A stretch of DNA of 64,000 bases from UMGS621 sp964468815. GTDB taxonomy: Bacteria > Bacillota > Clostridia > Christensenellales > Borkfalkiaceae. Both the position numbers and the translations under genes were made by a program. The notes below the pieces were generated by a model that ran no database searches, was not told the DNA's origin, and saw only the letters and a program-made list of their open reading frames with translations. The stretch spans positions 15,613-79,612 of the forward strand of contig CAYXWN010000002.1 of NCBI GenBank assembly GCA_964468815.1, read 5' to 3'. Shown here one piece after another: positions 51,857-59,735 of this stretch. Numbering within the stretch: the first letter of the stretch is position 1; each line of letters begins with the position of its first letter.

Positions 51857-52300
51857 ATGAAGATTGATCTGAAAAAACTGCGGCAGGAAGGGAAAGATTC
51901 GGAAAGTTTTTATTTCGAATATACCCCGGACGACGCGATTTTGACGATTCCTGCCGTCCGCTTTGCGGCTCCGGTAAAGATCGTCGGTGAAGTCGGTATC
52001 CTATCGAAGAGCGAAGCGTTCGTCAGAGCGGATTTGACGATAACGCTCGTCGGCGCGTGTAACCGTTGCCTTTCGGAAGCGGAGCGGACGTACGTCTGTA
52101 CGTTGGATGAAGATTTTGTTTCGGGTGAATCGGATGAGTTATACACCTATCGGAACGACCTGCTGGATTTAACGAAAGCAGTGACCGATAAAATTTTGCT
52201 GGAACTCCCTATCGTATTTCTGTGTCGGGAAGACTGCAAGGGGCTTTGTCCTATTTGCGGCAAGGATCGGAACGAGGGGGATTGCGGCTGTCAAGCGTAA
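51857..52300 (+). CDS. yceD: DUF177 (YceD) family zinc-binding protein
   Basis: A 147-residue protein. ATG 51857 is preferred over GTG 51851 because GGGTG lies 4 bases before it. The YceD/DUF177 domain ends with a cysteine cluster (CREDC, GLCPICG, DCGC) typical of Firmicutes members, probably binding zinc. The gene is almost always next to rpmF, as here, and plant and E. coli homologues act in 23S rRNA and 50S maturation. Its own strong promoter lies 23 bases upstream. Confidence 0.85.
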   Translation: MKIDLKKLRQEGKDSESFYFEYTPDDAILTIPAVRFAAPVKIVGEVGILSKSEAFVRADLTITLVGACNRCLSEAERTYVCTLDEDFVSGESDELYTYRNDLLDLTKAVTDKILLELPIVFLCREDCKGLCPICGKDRNEGDCGCQA

Positions 52301-52319
52301 AAAAGGAAGGTGAAGAAAG

Positions 52320-52511
52320 ATGGCGGTTCAGAAAAGTAAGACTTCGAAACAGAGAACGAATAAGAGATTCGCGAATTATAAGGCGGTTGCTCCCACGTTG
52401 ACGGAATGTCCGCAGTGCCATGAATTGAAAGTGGCGCATAACGTCTGCAAGAAGTGCGGTTATTACGACGGCAAGTTGGTTGTCGAGCCCAAGGCTGAGA
52501 AGAAAGATTGA
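52320..52511 (+). CDS. rpmF: 50S ribosomal protein L32
   Basis: A 63-residue L32: MAVQKSKTSKQRTNKR start and a zinc ribbon with Cys30, Cys33, Cys43 and Cys46 (the C+ form). GAAGGTGAAG lies before the ATG, 19 bases after yceD. Confidence 0.97.
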   Translation: MAVQKSKTSKQRTNKRFANYKAVAPTLTECPQCHELKVAHNVCKKCGYYDGKLVVEPKAEKKD

Positions 52512-52531
52512 GTTTGATAAAATTCAAAGTC

Positions 52532-52559
52532 GGCGAACGGTTTACCGTCCGCCTTTTTT
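52532..52559 (+). terminator. Rho-independent terminator of yceD-rpmF
   Basis: GGCGaACGGT (52532-52541), loop TT, ACCGTcCGCC (52544-52553) with one A-C mismatch, followed by TTTTTT. Confidence 0.85.
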
Positions 52560-52711
52560 CGTTATCGTTGCGGCGTGCGTTTTTTGTAAAGTCGCGTTCG
52601 TTTGCTTAAAGTTGTTTAAAACGGTGACGGAAAACGCGTGCGACGGGCGATTTCGGGAGAACGGGCGACGTTTGGAATCTTTTGAAATTTTTATAAATAT
52701 TTGTAAAAAGT

Positions 52712-52742
52712 TTGACAATTTTACGCGGTTTTATGCTATACT
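52712..52742 (+). promoter_or_regulatory. Promoter of the LysR gene
   Basis: TTGACA (52712-52717), a long 19-base spacer and TGCTATACT, whose -10 is TATACT (52737-52742) with an upstream TG. The ATG of the regulator is 25 bases downstream. Confidence 0.6.
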
Positions 52743-52766
52743 GAAAGAAACGCGTTCGGAGAAGAT

Positions 52767-53648
52767 ATGGTCAATCTTGAATTGTACAGAGTATTTTACG
52801 CGGTTGCAAAATGCGGTAGTTTAACAAAGGCGGCGGAGGAGTTATATATTTCGCAGCCGGCGGTTTCGCAAGCGATCAAGCAATTGGAAAATCAGTTAGG
52901 CGGTAAACTGTTCAACCGTACGCATCGGGGAATGGAACTGACCGAACCGGGCGGAAGGCAAATGTTCGACGCGGTGGAACAGGCGTTGAAACTGTTCAAT
53001 CAAGCGGAAACGCATTATGCCGAGTTGAAAAACACCGCGACGGGGGTTTTGCGCATCTGCGCTTCGGATACCGTCGCGACGCATTTTTTGATTGATTACA
53101 TAAAAACTTATCACGAACGCTACCCGAACGTCAAGATCGTCATTCAAGACGGCACGTCTGCCGAAACGATCGAATTGATTAAAAACAGAAAGGGCGATAT
53201 CGGTTTCGTCAATCTTCCCGTTGACGATCACGAGGTTAATTTGACGGACAAGGTGATGCAATTACACGATATTTTCGTCGCGTCCGAAGCGTTTTCGGAG
53301 TTGACCGACGAAGTTGTTCCGCTTTCTCGCTTACAAGATTATCCGCTGTTGATGTTGGAACTTTCCACCGCAACGCGGCAAGCGATCGTCGGGTACGCTC
53401 ATTCGTTGGGGATTCATCTGCACCCCGAGGTCGAACTTGCGAGCCTTGAATTGATGGCGGAACTTGCGAAAAAGGGAATCGGCATCGCGTGTATTCCGCG
53501 TGAATTTGTGCGGCATGAATTGGAGGCAGGGACGTTAAAGGAGATTCGCACGAATCCTTCCCTTCCCGTCCGCGGAATCGGCTTGGTGCTTGCTAAGGAT
53601 GAAAAGCCGTCTTTTGCCGTGCGTGAGTTTTTGAAGTTGTTGGGCTGA
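52767..53648 (+). CDS. LysR-family transcriptional regulator
   Basis: A 293-residue regulator. GGAGAAG 5 bases upstream fixes ATG 52767. The N-terminal winged helix-turn-helix reads AVAKCGSLTKAAEELYISQPAVSQAIKQLE (seen as two blocks within residues 10-40), followed by a periplasmic-binding-like effector domain (about 90-290). The effector and targets are unknown. It is oriented like the gene behind it (uppP), 60 bases apart, so linkage to that gene is possible but not shown. Confidence 0.92.
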   Translation: MVNLELYRVFYAVAKCGSLTKAAEELYISQPAVSQAIKQLENQLGGKLFNRTHRGMELTEPGGRQMFDAVEQALKLFNQAETHYAELKNTATGVLRICASDTVATHFLIDYIKTYHERYPNVKIVIQDGTSAETIELIKNRKGDIGFVNLPVDDHEVNLTDKVMQLHDIFVASEAFSELTDEVVPLSRLQDYPLLMLELSTATRQAIVGYAHSLGIHLHPEVELASLELMAELAKKGIGIACIPREFVRHELEAGTLKEIRTNPSLPVRGIGLVLAKDEKPSFAVREFLKLLG

Positions 53649-53671
53649 ATTTTCTTCGGAATAGTCCGTTC

Positions 53672-53703
53672 TCTCCTTGCATATACTGAATGGGACAAGG
53701 AGA
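53672..53703 (+). promoter_or_regulatory. Hairpin that would cover the uppP ribosome site
   Basis: TCTCCTTG (53672-53679) pairs with CAAGGAGA (53696-53703), the ribosome site 5 bases before the uppP ATG. The stem would hide the site until opened. Confidence 0.5.
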
Positions 53704-53708
53704 ACTTT

Positions 53709-54470
53709 ATGGAAATTTGGCAAGCAATTGTCTTGGGATTGGTGCAGGGAATGACCGAATTTCTGCCCGTTTCGTCGTCCGGACATTTGATTGTGTTGGA
53801 ACGCTGTATGGGCGTGAACGGCGGTTTGTTTTTGGGGGTAATGCTGCATGCCGGAACGTTGATTCCGCTTGTAAGCGTTTATTTCGGGCAATTGGTCGGG
53901 GTGTTCCGCAAGCCCTTTCGCAAACTTTTGTTTCTGATAACGGCTAGCGTCCCTGCCGCAATGGTCGGCTTTTTGTCGGGCGATTGGATCGACGCGTTTT
54001 TCTTCGGCGGAAATTACGTTATTTTCGGCTTTCTCGCTACGGCTGTTTTGCTCGCCGCGGCGGAACGCCGTTCTAAAAAGCCGTCTTTCCGTTCGGTCGG
54101 GTGGAAAGAGAGCGCGATTTACGGACTTGCGCAGGCGGCGGCGATATTGCCCGGGCTTTCGCGTAGCGGAACGACGGCGGCGACGGGGTGTTTTCTCGGC
54201 GTCAACCGAGAGGAAAACGCGGAGTTTTGCTTTTTAATGAGCGTCCCCGTGATTTTCGGCGCGGTGTTGTCCGAGGGAATAAAAGCGGCGGTTGGCGGCG
54301 TTTCGGTTGAGGTGATTCCCGTTTTGTTCGGCGTAGCCGCGGCGGCGGTGAGCGGATATCTCGCGATCCGTCTGTTTTTAACGGCGATGAAAAAGGCAAA
54401 TTACAAATGGTTCTCCCTCTATTTGATTGCGTTGAGTATCGTTTTGGTATGCACGGGGTGGGGAATATGA
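53709..54470 (+). CDS. uppP: Undecaprenyl-diphosphatase
   Basis: A 253-residue BacA/UppP membrane phosphatase that recycles the C55 carrier and gives bacitracin tolerance. Signature blocks are QGMTEFLPVSSSGHLIVLE and PGLSRSGTTAATGCFLGVNRE. AAGGAGAA lies before ATG 53709. The stop overlaps the start of a 38-codon ORF (ATGA). Confidence 0.95.
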   Translation: MEIWQAIVLGLVQGMTEFLPVSSSGHLIVLERCMGVNGGLFLGVMLHAGTLIPLVSVYFGQLVGVFRKPFRKLLFLITASVPAAMVGFLSGDWIDAFFFGGNYVIFGFLATAVLLAAAERRSKKPSFRSVGWKESAIYGLAQAAAILPGLSRSGTTAATGCFLGVNREENAEFCFLMSVPVIFGAVLSEGIKAAVGGVSVEVIPVLFGVAAAAVSGYLAIRLFLTAMKKANYKWFSLYLIALSIVLVCTGWGI

Positions 54471-54583
54471 AACAAACGAATCGGAAAATATTAAAAGAAA
54501 GGCTATTCAACGCTTCTCCCTCCGAGGTCGGGAAACGGTTAAAACGTTTGTTGCGCGCGGAAAAGAAGTTGTTTGATCAATAA
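54467..54583 (+). CDS. Small basic protein overlapping the end of uppP
   Basis: A 38-codon ORF starting at ATG 54467 in the ATGA overlap with uppP and preceded by GGTGGGG. The peptide is strongly basic and predicted helical (KILKERLF, GKRLKRLLRAEKKLF), with no membrane segment. I do not recognise a family. The overlap with uppP and clear coding context favour a real gene, though its size is small. Confidence 0.45.
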   Translation: MKQTNRKILKERLFNASPSEVGKRLKRLLRAEKKLFDQ

Positions 54584-54610
54584 AATATTTTTTAAGAGAG
54601 GTACACTCAA

Positions 54611-55177
54611 ATGAAGAAGTTTTTTAAGGACTTTAAGGCATTTGTGTCGCGCGGCAACGTAATGGATCTTGCCGTCGGCATGATTATCGGCAGCGCGTTC
54701 ACGGCGATCGTGACGGCACTTTCCAACGGCATTTTGAAGCCGTTGATCAATTGGGTGCTTGCATTGATTTTCGGCGACGGCGCGATGACCGAATCGTATA
54801 CGTTTTTGAAGACCGTTTACGACGCGGCAGGGGCGATTGATCTTGCAAATTCGATTTATATTGATTGGGGTTCGGTGATTAACGCGATTATCAATTTCTT
54901 CTTGATCGCGCTCGTGTTGTTCTTGATCTTAAAGGCAACCATGGCGGCGAAAGGCGCGTTGACTCCGAAATATTACGGCTACACGAAAAAGAAATATTTC
55001 GAAATGAGAAAGAGCGGAAAGTCGGTTGCCGAAATCGAAGCCGCAGCGAAAGCGCGTGACGAGGCTGCCGCCGCTGCCGAAAAAGCCGCGGCGGACGAGG
55101 CGGCAAAGCACACGACCGAAGCGTTGCTCGAAGATATCAGGAACATTCTCGCCGATCAAGCGAAAAAGAACGGATAA
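54611..55177 (+). CDS. mscL: Large-conductance mechanosensitive channel MscL
   Basis: A 188-residue channel. FVSRGNVMDLAVGMIIGSAFTAIV is the first membrane helix (gate) and a second helix lies near residues 85-115, with FFLIALVLFLILKA. It opens at high membrane tension to release solutes. Typical length is 120-150; here a long Ala/Glu/Lys C-terminal tail (about 140-175, AKARDEAAAAAEKAAADEAAK in shorter blocks) forms an extended coiled region. GAGAGGTACACTCAA precedes the ATG. Confidence 0.93.
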   Translation: MKKFFKDFKAFVSRGNVMDLAVGMIIGSAFTAIVTALSNGILKPLINWVLALIFGDGAMTESYTFLKTVYDAAGAIDLANSIYIDWGSVINAIINFFLIALVLFLILKATMAAKGALTPKYYGYTKKKYFEMRKSGKSVAEIEAAAKARDEAAAAAEKAAADEAAKHTTEALLEDIRNILADQAKKNG

Positions 55178-55262
55178 ACGGCCTCGAAGCGATTTGCGGT
55201 TTGGCTCTTGTAAAAGATTCGCCGCAAAGGATTTTTCGTAATCGTTTATTTTGAGAAAAAAG

Positions 55263-55295
55263 ACAGCCGTTTTTTTGGACAAGACGGCTGTTTTG
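55263..55295 (+). terminator. Terminator of mscL overlapping the next promoter
   Basis: ACAGCCGT (55263-55270) pairs with ACGGCTGT (55284-55291), then TTTTGTTG. The -35 box of the next gene's promoter (55275-55280) lies in the loop. Confidence 0.7.
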
Positions 55296-55304
55296 TTGTA
55301 TAAT
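55275..55304 (+). promoter_or_regulatory. Sigma-A promoter of the flavodiiron gene
   Basis: TTGGAC (55275-55280), 18 bases, TATAAT (55299-55304). The leader of about 120 bases can fold as AAGTTTTT/AAAAACTT (55327-55334 with 55376-55383) around CCGTA/TACGG (55341-55354). Confidence 0.65.
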
Positions 55305-55430
55305 AAAGGCGAGTAAAATTGCTTGCAAGTTTTTTTCATGCCGTACGTTTACGGGTGCGGAAGACGATCGCAAGGAAAAACTTCGATTCATAATATTGTT
55401 TAAGGATAAAAACAGCAGGAGAAATAAAAA

Positions 55431-56621
55431 ATGGCTTACTTACGCACGGTAAAAGACGGATTGTTTTACGTAGGGGCGAGCAATCGCAGAAATCCCTATT
55501 TTGAGAACGTTTATCCCATTGAAAACGGCGCTTCGTTCAATTCTTATCTCTTTACGGACGAAAAAACCGCTCTTATTGATACGGCGGACGAATCTGTGAG
55601 CGAGACTTTTTTCGCAAACGTATCCGCCGCGTTGTCCGGTCGGGAGTTGGATTATCTCGTCGTTCAGCATATGGAACCCGATCACGCCGCCAATATCGGA
55701 CGGGTTTTATCGCTTTATCCGAACGTGCGCGTCGTTTGCAACGATAAGGTGCGGACAATGATCGGAAACTTTTTCGGCACAATTGCCTCCGAACGCTTTT
55801 TGATTATAAAAGAGGGGGACGAGTTGTCGATCGGAAAACACGTTCTTTGTTTTTTGTTCGCGCCCATGGTGCATTGGCCGGAAGTCACGATGACTTATGA
55901 AAAGACGGAGAAAATTCTCTTTTCGGCGGATGCGTTCGGTACGTTCGGCGCGTTGTCGGGAAGCCTTTTTGCGGACGAACTTCCGTATGAAGCAGAATGG
56001 CTTGCGGAGGCTCGGAGGTATTATACCAATATCGTCGGAAAATACGGTGCGCAGGTGCAAGCCGTTTTGAAAAAGGCGGCGGCGTTTCCCATCGAAACGG
56101 TTTGTCCGTTGCATGGCCCGATTTGGCGAGAAAATTTTGCTTTCCTTTTGGAAAAATACAATCGGTGGAGCACTTATACGCCGGAAGAATCGGGCGTTTT
56201 GATCGTATACGGATCGGTTTACGGCAATACCGAACGGGCGGCGCGTTTGCTTGCCGACCGTTTGGGAGAACGGGGTGTTGCGACGCGTCTTTACGACGTT
56301 GCTCGTACGGACGTTTCCTATCTCGTTGCCGAGGCGTTCCGTTTCGATCGGATTGTTTTGGCGGCTTCCACTTATAACGCAGGTGTTTTTAGTCCGATGG
56401 AATATTTTATCGCCGAACTGAAAAAACACGGGCTTTCCGGACGGAAATTCGGAATAATCGAGAACGGCTCTTGGGCACCCGTTGCCGGCAGACTTATGAC
56501 GGCGGCGGTATCCGAACTGAAAAATACGGAAATCGTCGGGGAAACGGTTACGATCCTTTCCGCGGTCAAACCCGAAACAGAAGAAAAATTATCCGCACTT
56601 GCGGACGTGCTTACGATTTAA
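55431..56621 (+). CDS. Flavodiiron protein (FprA-type)
   Basis: A 396-residue flavodiiron protein that reduces O2 (or NO) to water. The beta-lactamase-fold domain has the complete di-iron set His80-Glu82-His85 (with Asp84), His148, Asp167 and His228. The C-terminal flavodoxin domain (about 255-396) begins with VYGSVYGNTERAA, the FMN phosphate site, and holds STYNAG and ENGSWAPVAG. AGGAGAAAT precedes the ATG. It is a standard oxygen-defence enzyme of anaerobic Clostridia, standing alone between its own promoter and a strong terminator. Confidence 0.95.
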   Translation: MAYLRTVKDGLFYVGASNRRNPYFENVYPIENGASFNSYLFTDEKTALIDTADESVSETFFANVSAALSGRELDYLVVQHMEPDHAANIGRVLSLYPNVRVVCNDKVRTMIGNFFGTIASERFLIIKEGDELSIGKHVLCFLFAPMVHWPEVTMTYEKTEKILFSADAFGTFGALSGSLFADELPYEAEWLAEARRYYTNIVGKYGAQVQAVLKKAAAFPIETVCPLHGPIWRENFAFLLEKYNRWSTYTPEESGVLIVYGSVYGNTERAARLLADRLGERGVATRLYDVARTDVSYLVAEAFRFDRIVLAASTYNAGVFSPMEYFIAELKKHGLSGRKFGIIENGSWAPVAGRLMTAAVSELKNTEIVGETVTILSAVKPETEEKLSALADVLTI

Positions 56622-56635
56622 GCGTTGGGAAAAAT

Positions 56636-56685
56636 AAAACGGCTCTCGCTTTCCCCACACGGGGAAAGCGAGAGCCGTTTTGTAT
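56636..56685. terminator. Very strong bidirectional terminator
   Basis: A 21-bp perfect stem (56636-56656 with 56661-56681, inner ACAC loop), read TTTTG on the plus strand after the stem and A-rich before it, 14 bases after the flavodiiron stop. Confidence 0.9.
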
Positions 56686-56875
56686 AGGTGATTTGTAAGT
56701 GTACATAGTAGGTATGTGTTTATAATATATGATAAGAGCGTGTAAGTGTGTTGACGATTTGCAGGTGTAGGGGCATAGTTGTAATGTGTGAGATTGCTTG
56801 GGCAAGATATGCTCGGATTGGTCATGGCGAAAAGAACATTGGAAGCAAGAAATAAAAAGAGTGCGAAAAACTTGC

Positions 56876-56899
56876 AAAAACGAGCGCTTTTGCGTTTTT
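56876..56899 (-). terminator. Terminator of the TetR gene
   Basis: AAAAACG (56876-56882) pairs with CGTTTTT (56893-56899). The minus strand reads GTTTTTGC after the stem. Confidence 0.5.
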
Positions 56900-56940
56900 A
56901 TTATTTTTGATTATCATTGCCGGATCCTTATTGTATAATC

Positions 56941-57513
56941 TTATTGTCGAGATTCGATCGGTGGGGGGATTTCCGTTGTTTTGTCGTCCGATAAAAGTCC
57001 GCCGAGTTGCCCACATAACGCTTCGAGCGTAACGCCGCGCGGATCGCGTCGCCAACTGACGTAAGCGTCTATGATTCCGGAAACGGCTGCTACGACGGCA
57101 AAACGGTTGTGGCCGGGCGGCAAATTCTGTTCCTTTTCTCTGCGGCTCATTAACGCTTCGGTGATATTGTTTTTAACCGAACGGATCATTGTGTCCGAAA
57201 GCGTCGATTGCGTCAAGAATTTGCCGAATTCGGGAGCGGCGTCCAACGCTTGCCCCATGCGGTACAACATACGGTAGGGGTGTAGCGTGTCTTCCATTGT
57301 GAGGGAATCGTACAACTCGTGAAATCCGTCTGTATAATCCGCTTCCAAATCCGCCAAAACGTCGTAAATATCGTAAAAGTACAAATAAAAGGTCGTGCGG
57401 TTGACGTTCGCTTCGTTGGCGATTTCTTTGACGGTGATTTGATTGAGCTCACGGGTAAGAGCGAGTTTCATGAACGCGCGTTTCAGCGCGTCTTTATTGT
57501 CCTTTTTTCTCAC
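56941..57513 (-). CDS. TetR/AcrR-family transcriptional regulator
   Basis: A 190-residue regulator. It starts at GTG 57513 (minus strand) with AAGGAG 6 bases upstream. The N-terminal helix-turn-helix is ITVKEIANEANVNRTTFYLYF (about residues 25-45), followed by a helical ligand domain with no cysteines suited to metal. The promoter TTGCTT-17-TACAAT lies 19 bases upstream. Ligand and target unknown; no adjacent efflux gene is seen, so it may act elsewhere. Confidence 0.92.
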   Translation of the reverse strand: MRKKDNKDALKRAFMKLALTRELNQITVKEIANEANVNRTTFYLYFYDIYDVLADLEADYTDGFHELYDSLTMEDTLHPYRMLYRMGQALDAAPEFGKFLTQSTLSDTMIRSVKNNITEALMSRREKEQNLPPGHNRFAVVAAVSGIIDAYVSWRRDPRGVTLEALCGQLGGLLSDDKTTEIPPPIESRQ

Positions 57514-57531
57514 GAAATTCTCCTTTTCCTT

Positions 57532-57560
57532 ATTGTAACACAGGGGAACGGAAAAAGCAA
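57532..57560 (-). promoter_or_regulatory. Promoter of the TetR gene
   Basis: Minus strand TTGCTT (57560-57555), 17 bases, TACAAT (57537-57532). Confidence 0.6.
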
Positions 57561-57603
57561 TCGTCTTTTCAACGCTTACGGGTGTTTAAAATCTTTTTAA
57601 AAA

Positions 57604-57611
57604 CATACAAT
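57604..57611 (+). promoter_or_regulatory. Candidate sigma-E -10 box before yqfC
   Basis: CATACAAT matches the -10 of mother-cell sigma-E (CATACAnT). The expected -35 is only weakly matched (TTTAAAATC region). The Bacillus yqfCD operon is sigma-E controlled. Confidence 0.4.
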
Positions 57612-57645
57612 AGAGATAGAAATCATCTGATACGGAGGGCGGAAT

Positions 57646-57906
57646 TTGAACTTTCGGGAAACGATATTCGAACTTTGCGGCGGCGACGCGTTGCTGCCGT
57701 TGCCCTACCGCGCGACGTTGTACGGGAGAGCCGCTTATCTTGAAAACGTCAAAGGGCTTTTCAGTTACGAGCCGAATAAAATCGTTTTGTTGTTAAAGCG
57801 CGGACGACTGACGATAGAGGGAGAAAATCTTTCGATCGCTCGTTACGGGTTCGGCGATATGGTGATTTTGGGCGTTATTCGAAAATTCGAGGTAGAATCG
57901 CTGTGA
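57646..57906 (+). CDS. yqfC: Sporulation protein YqfC (YabP/YqfC family)
   Basis: An 86-residue protein starting at TTG 57646 with GGAGGGCGG 4 bases upstream. It is a small all-beta YabP/YqfC domain ending in ITVLGVIRKFEVE-like residues (MVILGVIRKFEVE). YqfC and YqfD are needed for efficient spore formation in Bacillus. The stop overlaps the next start (GTGA). Confidence 0.85.
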   Translation: MNFRETIFELCGGDALLPLPYRATLYGRAAYLENVKGLFSYEPNKIVLLLKRGRLTIEGENLSIARYGFGDMVILGVIRKFEVESL

Positions 57907-58781
57907 AAAGACTTTATGTTTCTTATACGGTCGAGGGATTGAATCTCGATCGGTTGCTTAATACACTCGCACGGCAACGGATTAAACTGTATCGCATTCG
58001 GAAAATCAACCGAAAAACGCTGAAATTTTCGCTGAAAAGCGCGGACAAGCAAAAATTTTTTGCAATTACGGAAAATATGTGCTATAATGTAACCGAATCG
58101 GGAGAATACGGATCGGGCTTATTGTTTGCGCTTTGTTTTCGCAATCCCGGCGTTCTCGTCGGAATTTGCGTGCTCGCGTTTACGTTGTTTTTCGGCGACC
58201 GTCTGTTGACGGGGATCGAATATCGCGGAACGGGAAGCCTTTACGCCGCGGAGGCAGAGGCTTGCCTTGCGGAAAACGGCGTTCAGCCTTATACGTTTTT
58301 CTTTTCGCGCGATTGCGACGTTCTTGCGCGTGCGTTATTGAAAAATCCGCATTTTTCGTTTGCGTCCGTAAAAAGAGAGGGAAATCGGCTCGTTGTCGAA
58401 CTTGCCGTTGCGGACGAAGAAACGTCGCTGTTTACCGCAAAAAGCGCGCTTTACGCGCCCGAAGCGGGGATTGTGGAATATATAAAACTCTATCGCGGAA
58501 CGGCTTGCGTTTCGGTGGGCGACGCGGTGGAAAAAGACGCGATCTTATTGGACGGCTTTGTCTTTTCGGGCGAAACCGAACGGCGCGTATGCGTTTTTGG
58601 TGAGGTCGGATTGTTGATTGCGGATACCGCCGTCGTTGCGGCGGAAAAGGAAGAAATTGCGATCGCGCTGTTTTGCGCGCAAGCCGATCGGGATTACGTC
58701 GCCGTTTCGGCAGAACGCGCGGACGGCGGTTTTCGGGTGACGGGACGTTACCGTCGCATTTTATACGGAGGGAAAGATTGA
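57903..58781 (+). CDS. yqfD: Sporulation protein YqfD, short form
   Basis: A 292-residue protein starting at GTG 57903 in the overlap with yqfC. An N-terminal alpha/beta region is followed by one membrane helix (NPGVLVGICVLAFTLFF, about 81-97) and an outer beta domain (FSVTGYRRILYGGK-like end). Relatives are about 390-400 residues, so the C-terminal third is missing; the stop lies right at the phoH start (TTGA), which argues that the short form is the natural one here. Confidence 0.85.
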   Translation: MKRLYVSYTVEGLNLDRLLNTLARQRIKLYRIRKINRKTLKFSLKSADKQKFFAITENMCYNVTESGEYGSGLLFALCFRNPGVLVGICVLAFTLFFGDRLLTGIEYRGTGSLYAAEAEACLAENGVQPYTFFFSRDCDVLARALLKNPHFSFASVKREGNRLVVELAVADEETSLFTAKSALYAPEAGIVEYIKLYRGTACVSVGDAVEKDAILLDGFVFSGETERRVCVFGEVGLLIADTAVVAAEKEEIAIALFCAQADRDYVAVSAERADGGFRVTGRYRRILYGGKD

Positions 58782-59731
58782 AGGAAACGACGTTGGAAAT
58801 CGGATCGAACGAAAAGTTATCTCGGCTGTTCGGCGTATTCGATGAAAATTTGAATCTGCTGCGCGCCGAGTTGGGCGTGGAAATTCGCGTCAAGGGCACG
58901 ACGCTTTCTATCGAGGGCGAGTGCGCCGAACTGTGCAAGACGGTATTGGAGCGGCTTTCCGAATTGACGGACGCAGGGGAAAATATCGACAAAACGCGTC
59001 TGTTGTATTGCGTTGAGTTGGCGAAAGAGGGGAACGATGCGGATATCGCGAAGATGATGTCCGGCGTGGTGGCGATCACTTCGCGCGGAAAACCCGTCAA
59101 ATGCAGAACTATCGGGCAAAAAACTTACGTGGACGCGATCAAAAACAATACCGTCGTGTTCGGAATCGGTCCGGCAGGGACGGGCAAGACGTATCTTGCC
59201 GTCGCGTTGGCGGTCGCCGCGTATAAGTCTAAGCAGGTGGAGAAGATTATTTTGACGCGCCCGGCCGTGGAGGCGGGGGAAAAGTTGGGTTTTCTTCCGG
59301 GAGATTTACAGACGAAAGTCGATCCCTATCTCAGACCGCTTTACGACGCGCTTTCGGAGATGTTCGGTCCGGAAACGTATTTAAAACTGATGGAAAAGGG
59401 TGCGATCGAAATTGCGCCGTTGGCATATATGCGCGGACGGACGTTGAACGGCTCGTTCATCATCTTGGACGAAGCGCAGAACACGACGCGCGAACAGATG
59501 AAAATGTTCTTAACGCGAATCGGCGAGGGGAGCAAGGCTGTCGTTACGGGCGATCTTACGCAAATCGATCTGCCCGAGGGAAAAAAGAGCGGGCTGATGC
59601 AAGCCGCTCATATTCTGAAAGACATCGACGGAATCGGCATCGTGCGACTTACGGCGCGCGACGTCGTTCGACATCCGTTGGTGACTGCGATTATTCGCGC
59701 GTATGAAAGAAGCGAGGAAAAGAAAGGTTGA
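58778..59731 (+). CDS. phoH: PhoH-like ATPase (ribosome-associated)
   Basis: The start is TTG 58778 in the TTGA overlap with yqfD, with CGGAGGG 5 bases upstream; a longer in-frame start would lie in yqfD. The 317-residue product has an N-terminal RNA-binding region, Walker A GPAGTGKTYLAVALAV (about 130-140), FIILDEAQNTTREQMKMFL and VVTGDLTQIDLP. PhoH-like ATPases next to ybeY act in rRNA processing and ribosome quality control. Confidence 0.93.
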   Translation: MKETTLEIGSNEKLSRLFGVFDENLNLLRAELGVEIRVKGTTLSIEGECAELCKTVLERLSELTDAGENIDKTRLLYCVELAKEGNDADIAKMMSGVVAITSRGKPVKCRTIGQKTYVDAIKNNTVVFGIGPAGTGKTYLAVALAVAAYKSKQVEKIILTRPAVEAGEKLGFLPGDLQTKVDPYLRPLYDALSEMFGPETYLKLMEKGAIEIAPLAYMRGRTLNGSFIILDEAQNTTREQMKMFLTRIGEGSKAVVTGDLTQIDLPEGKKSGLMQAAHILKDIDGIGIVRLTARDVVRHPLVTAIIRAYERSEEKKG

Positions 59732-59735
59732 CGTT

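Larger units (their letters stand above)
56622..56940. other. Intergenic region, G/T-biased, no gene
   Basis: About 320 bases between convergent genes. After the terminator, roughly 56690-56830 is strikingly poor in C and rich in GT on the plus strand (repeated GTGT and GTAAG words), unlike its surroundings. A further hairpin AAAAACG/CGTTTTT (56876-56899) lies just before the TetR stop and probably ends that gene. A TATAAT occurs near 56934 with no matching -35. Confidence 0.5.

Noticed and set aside
56589..56877. Minus-strand ORFs through the strong terminator
   Set aside because: They include the 21-bp terminator stem and a composition-skewed non-coding patch and show no family features.
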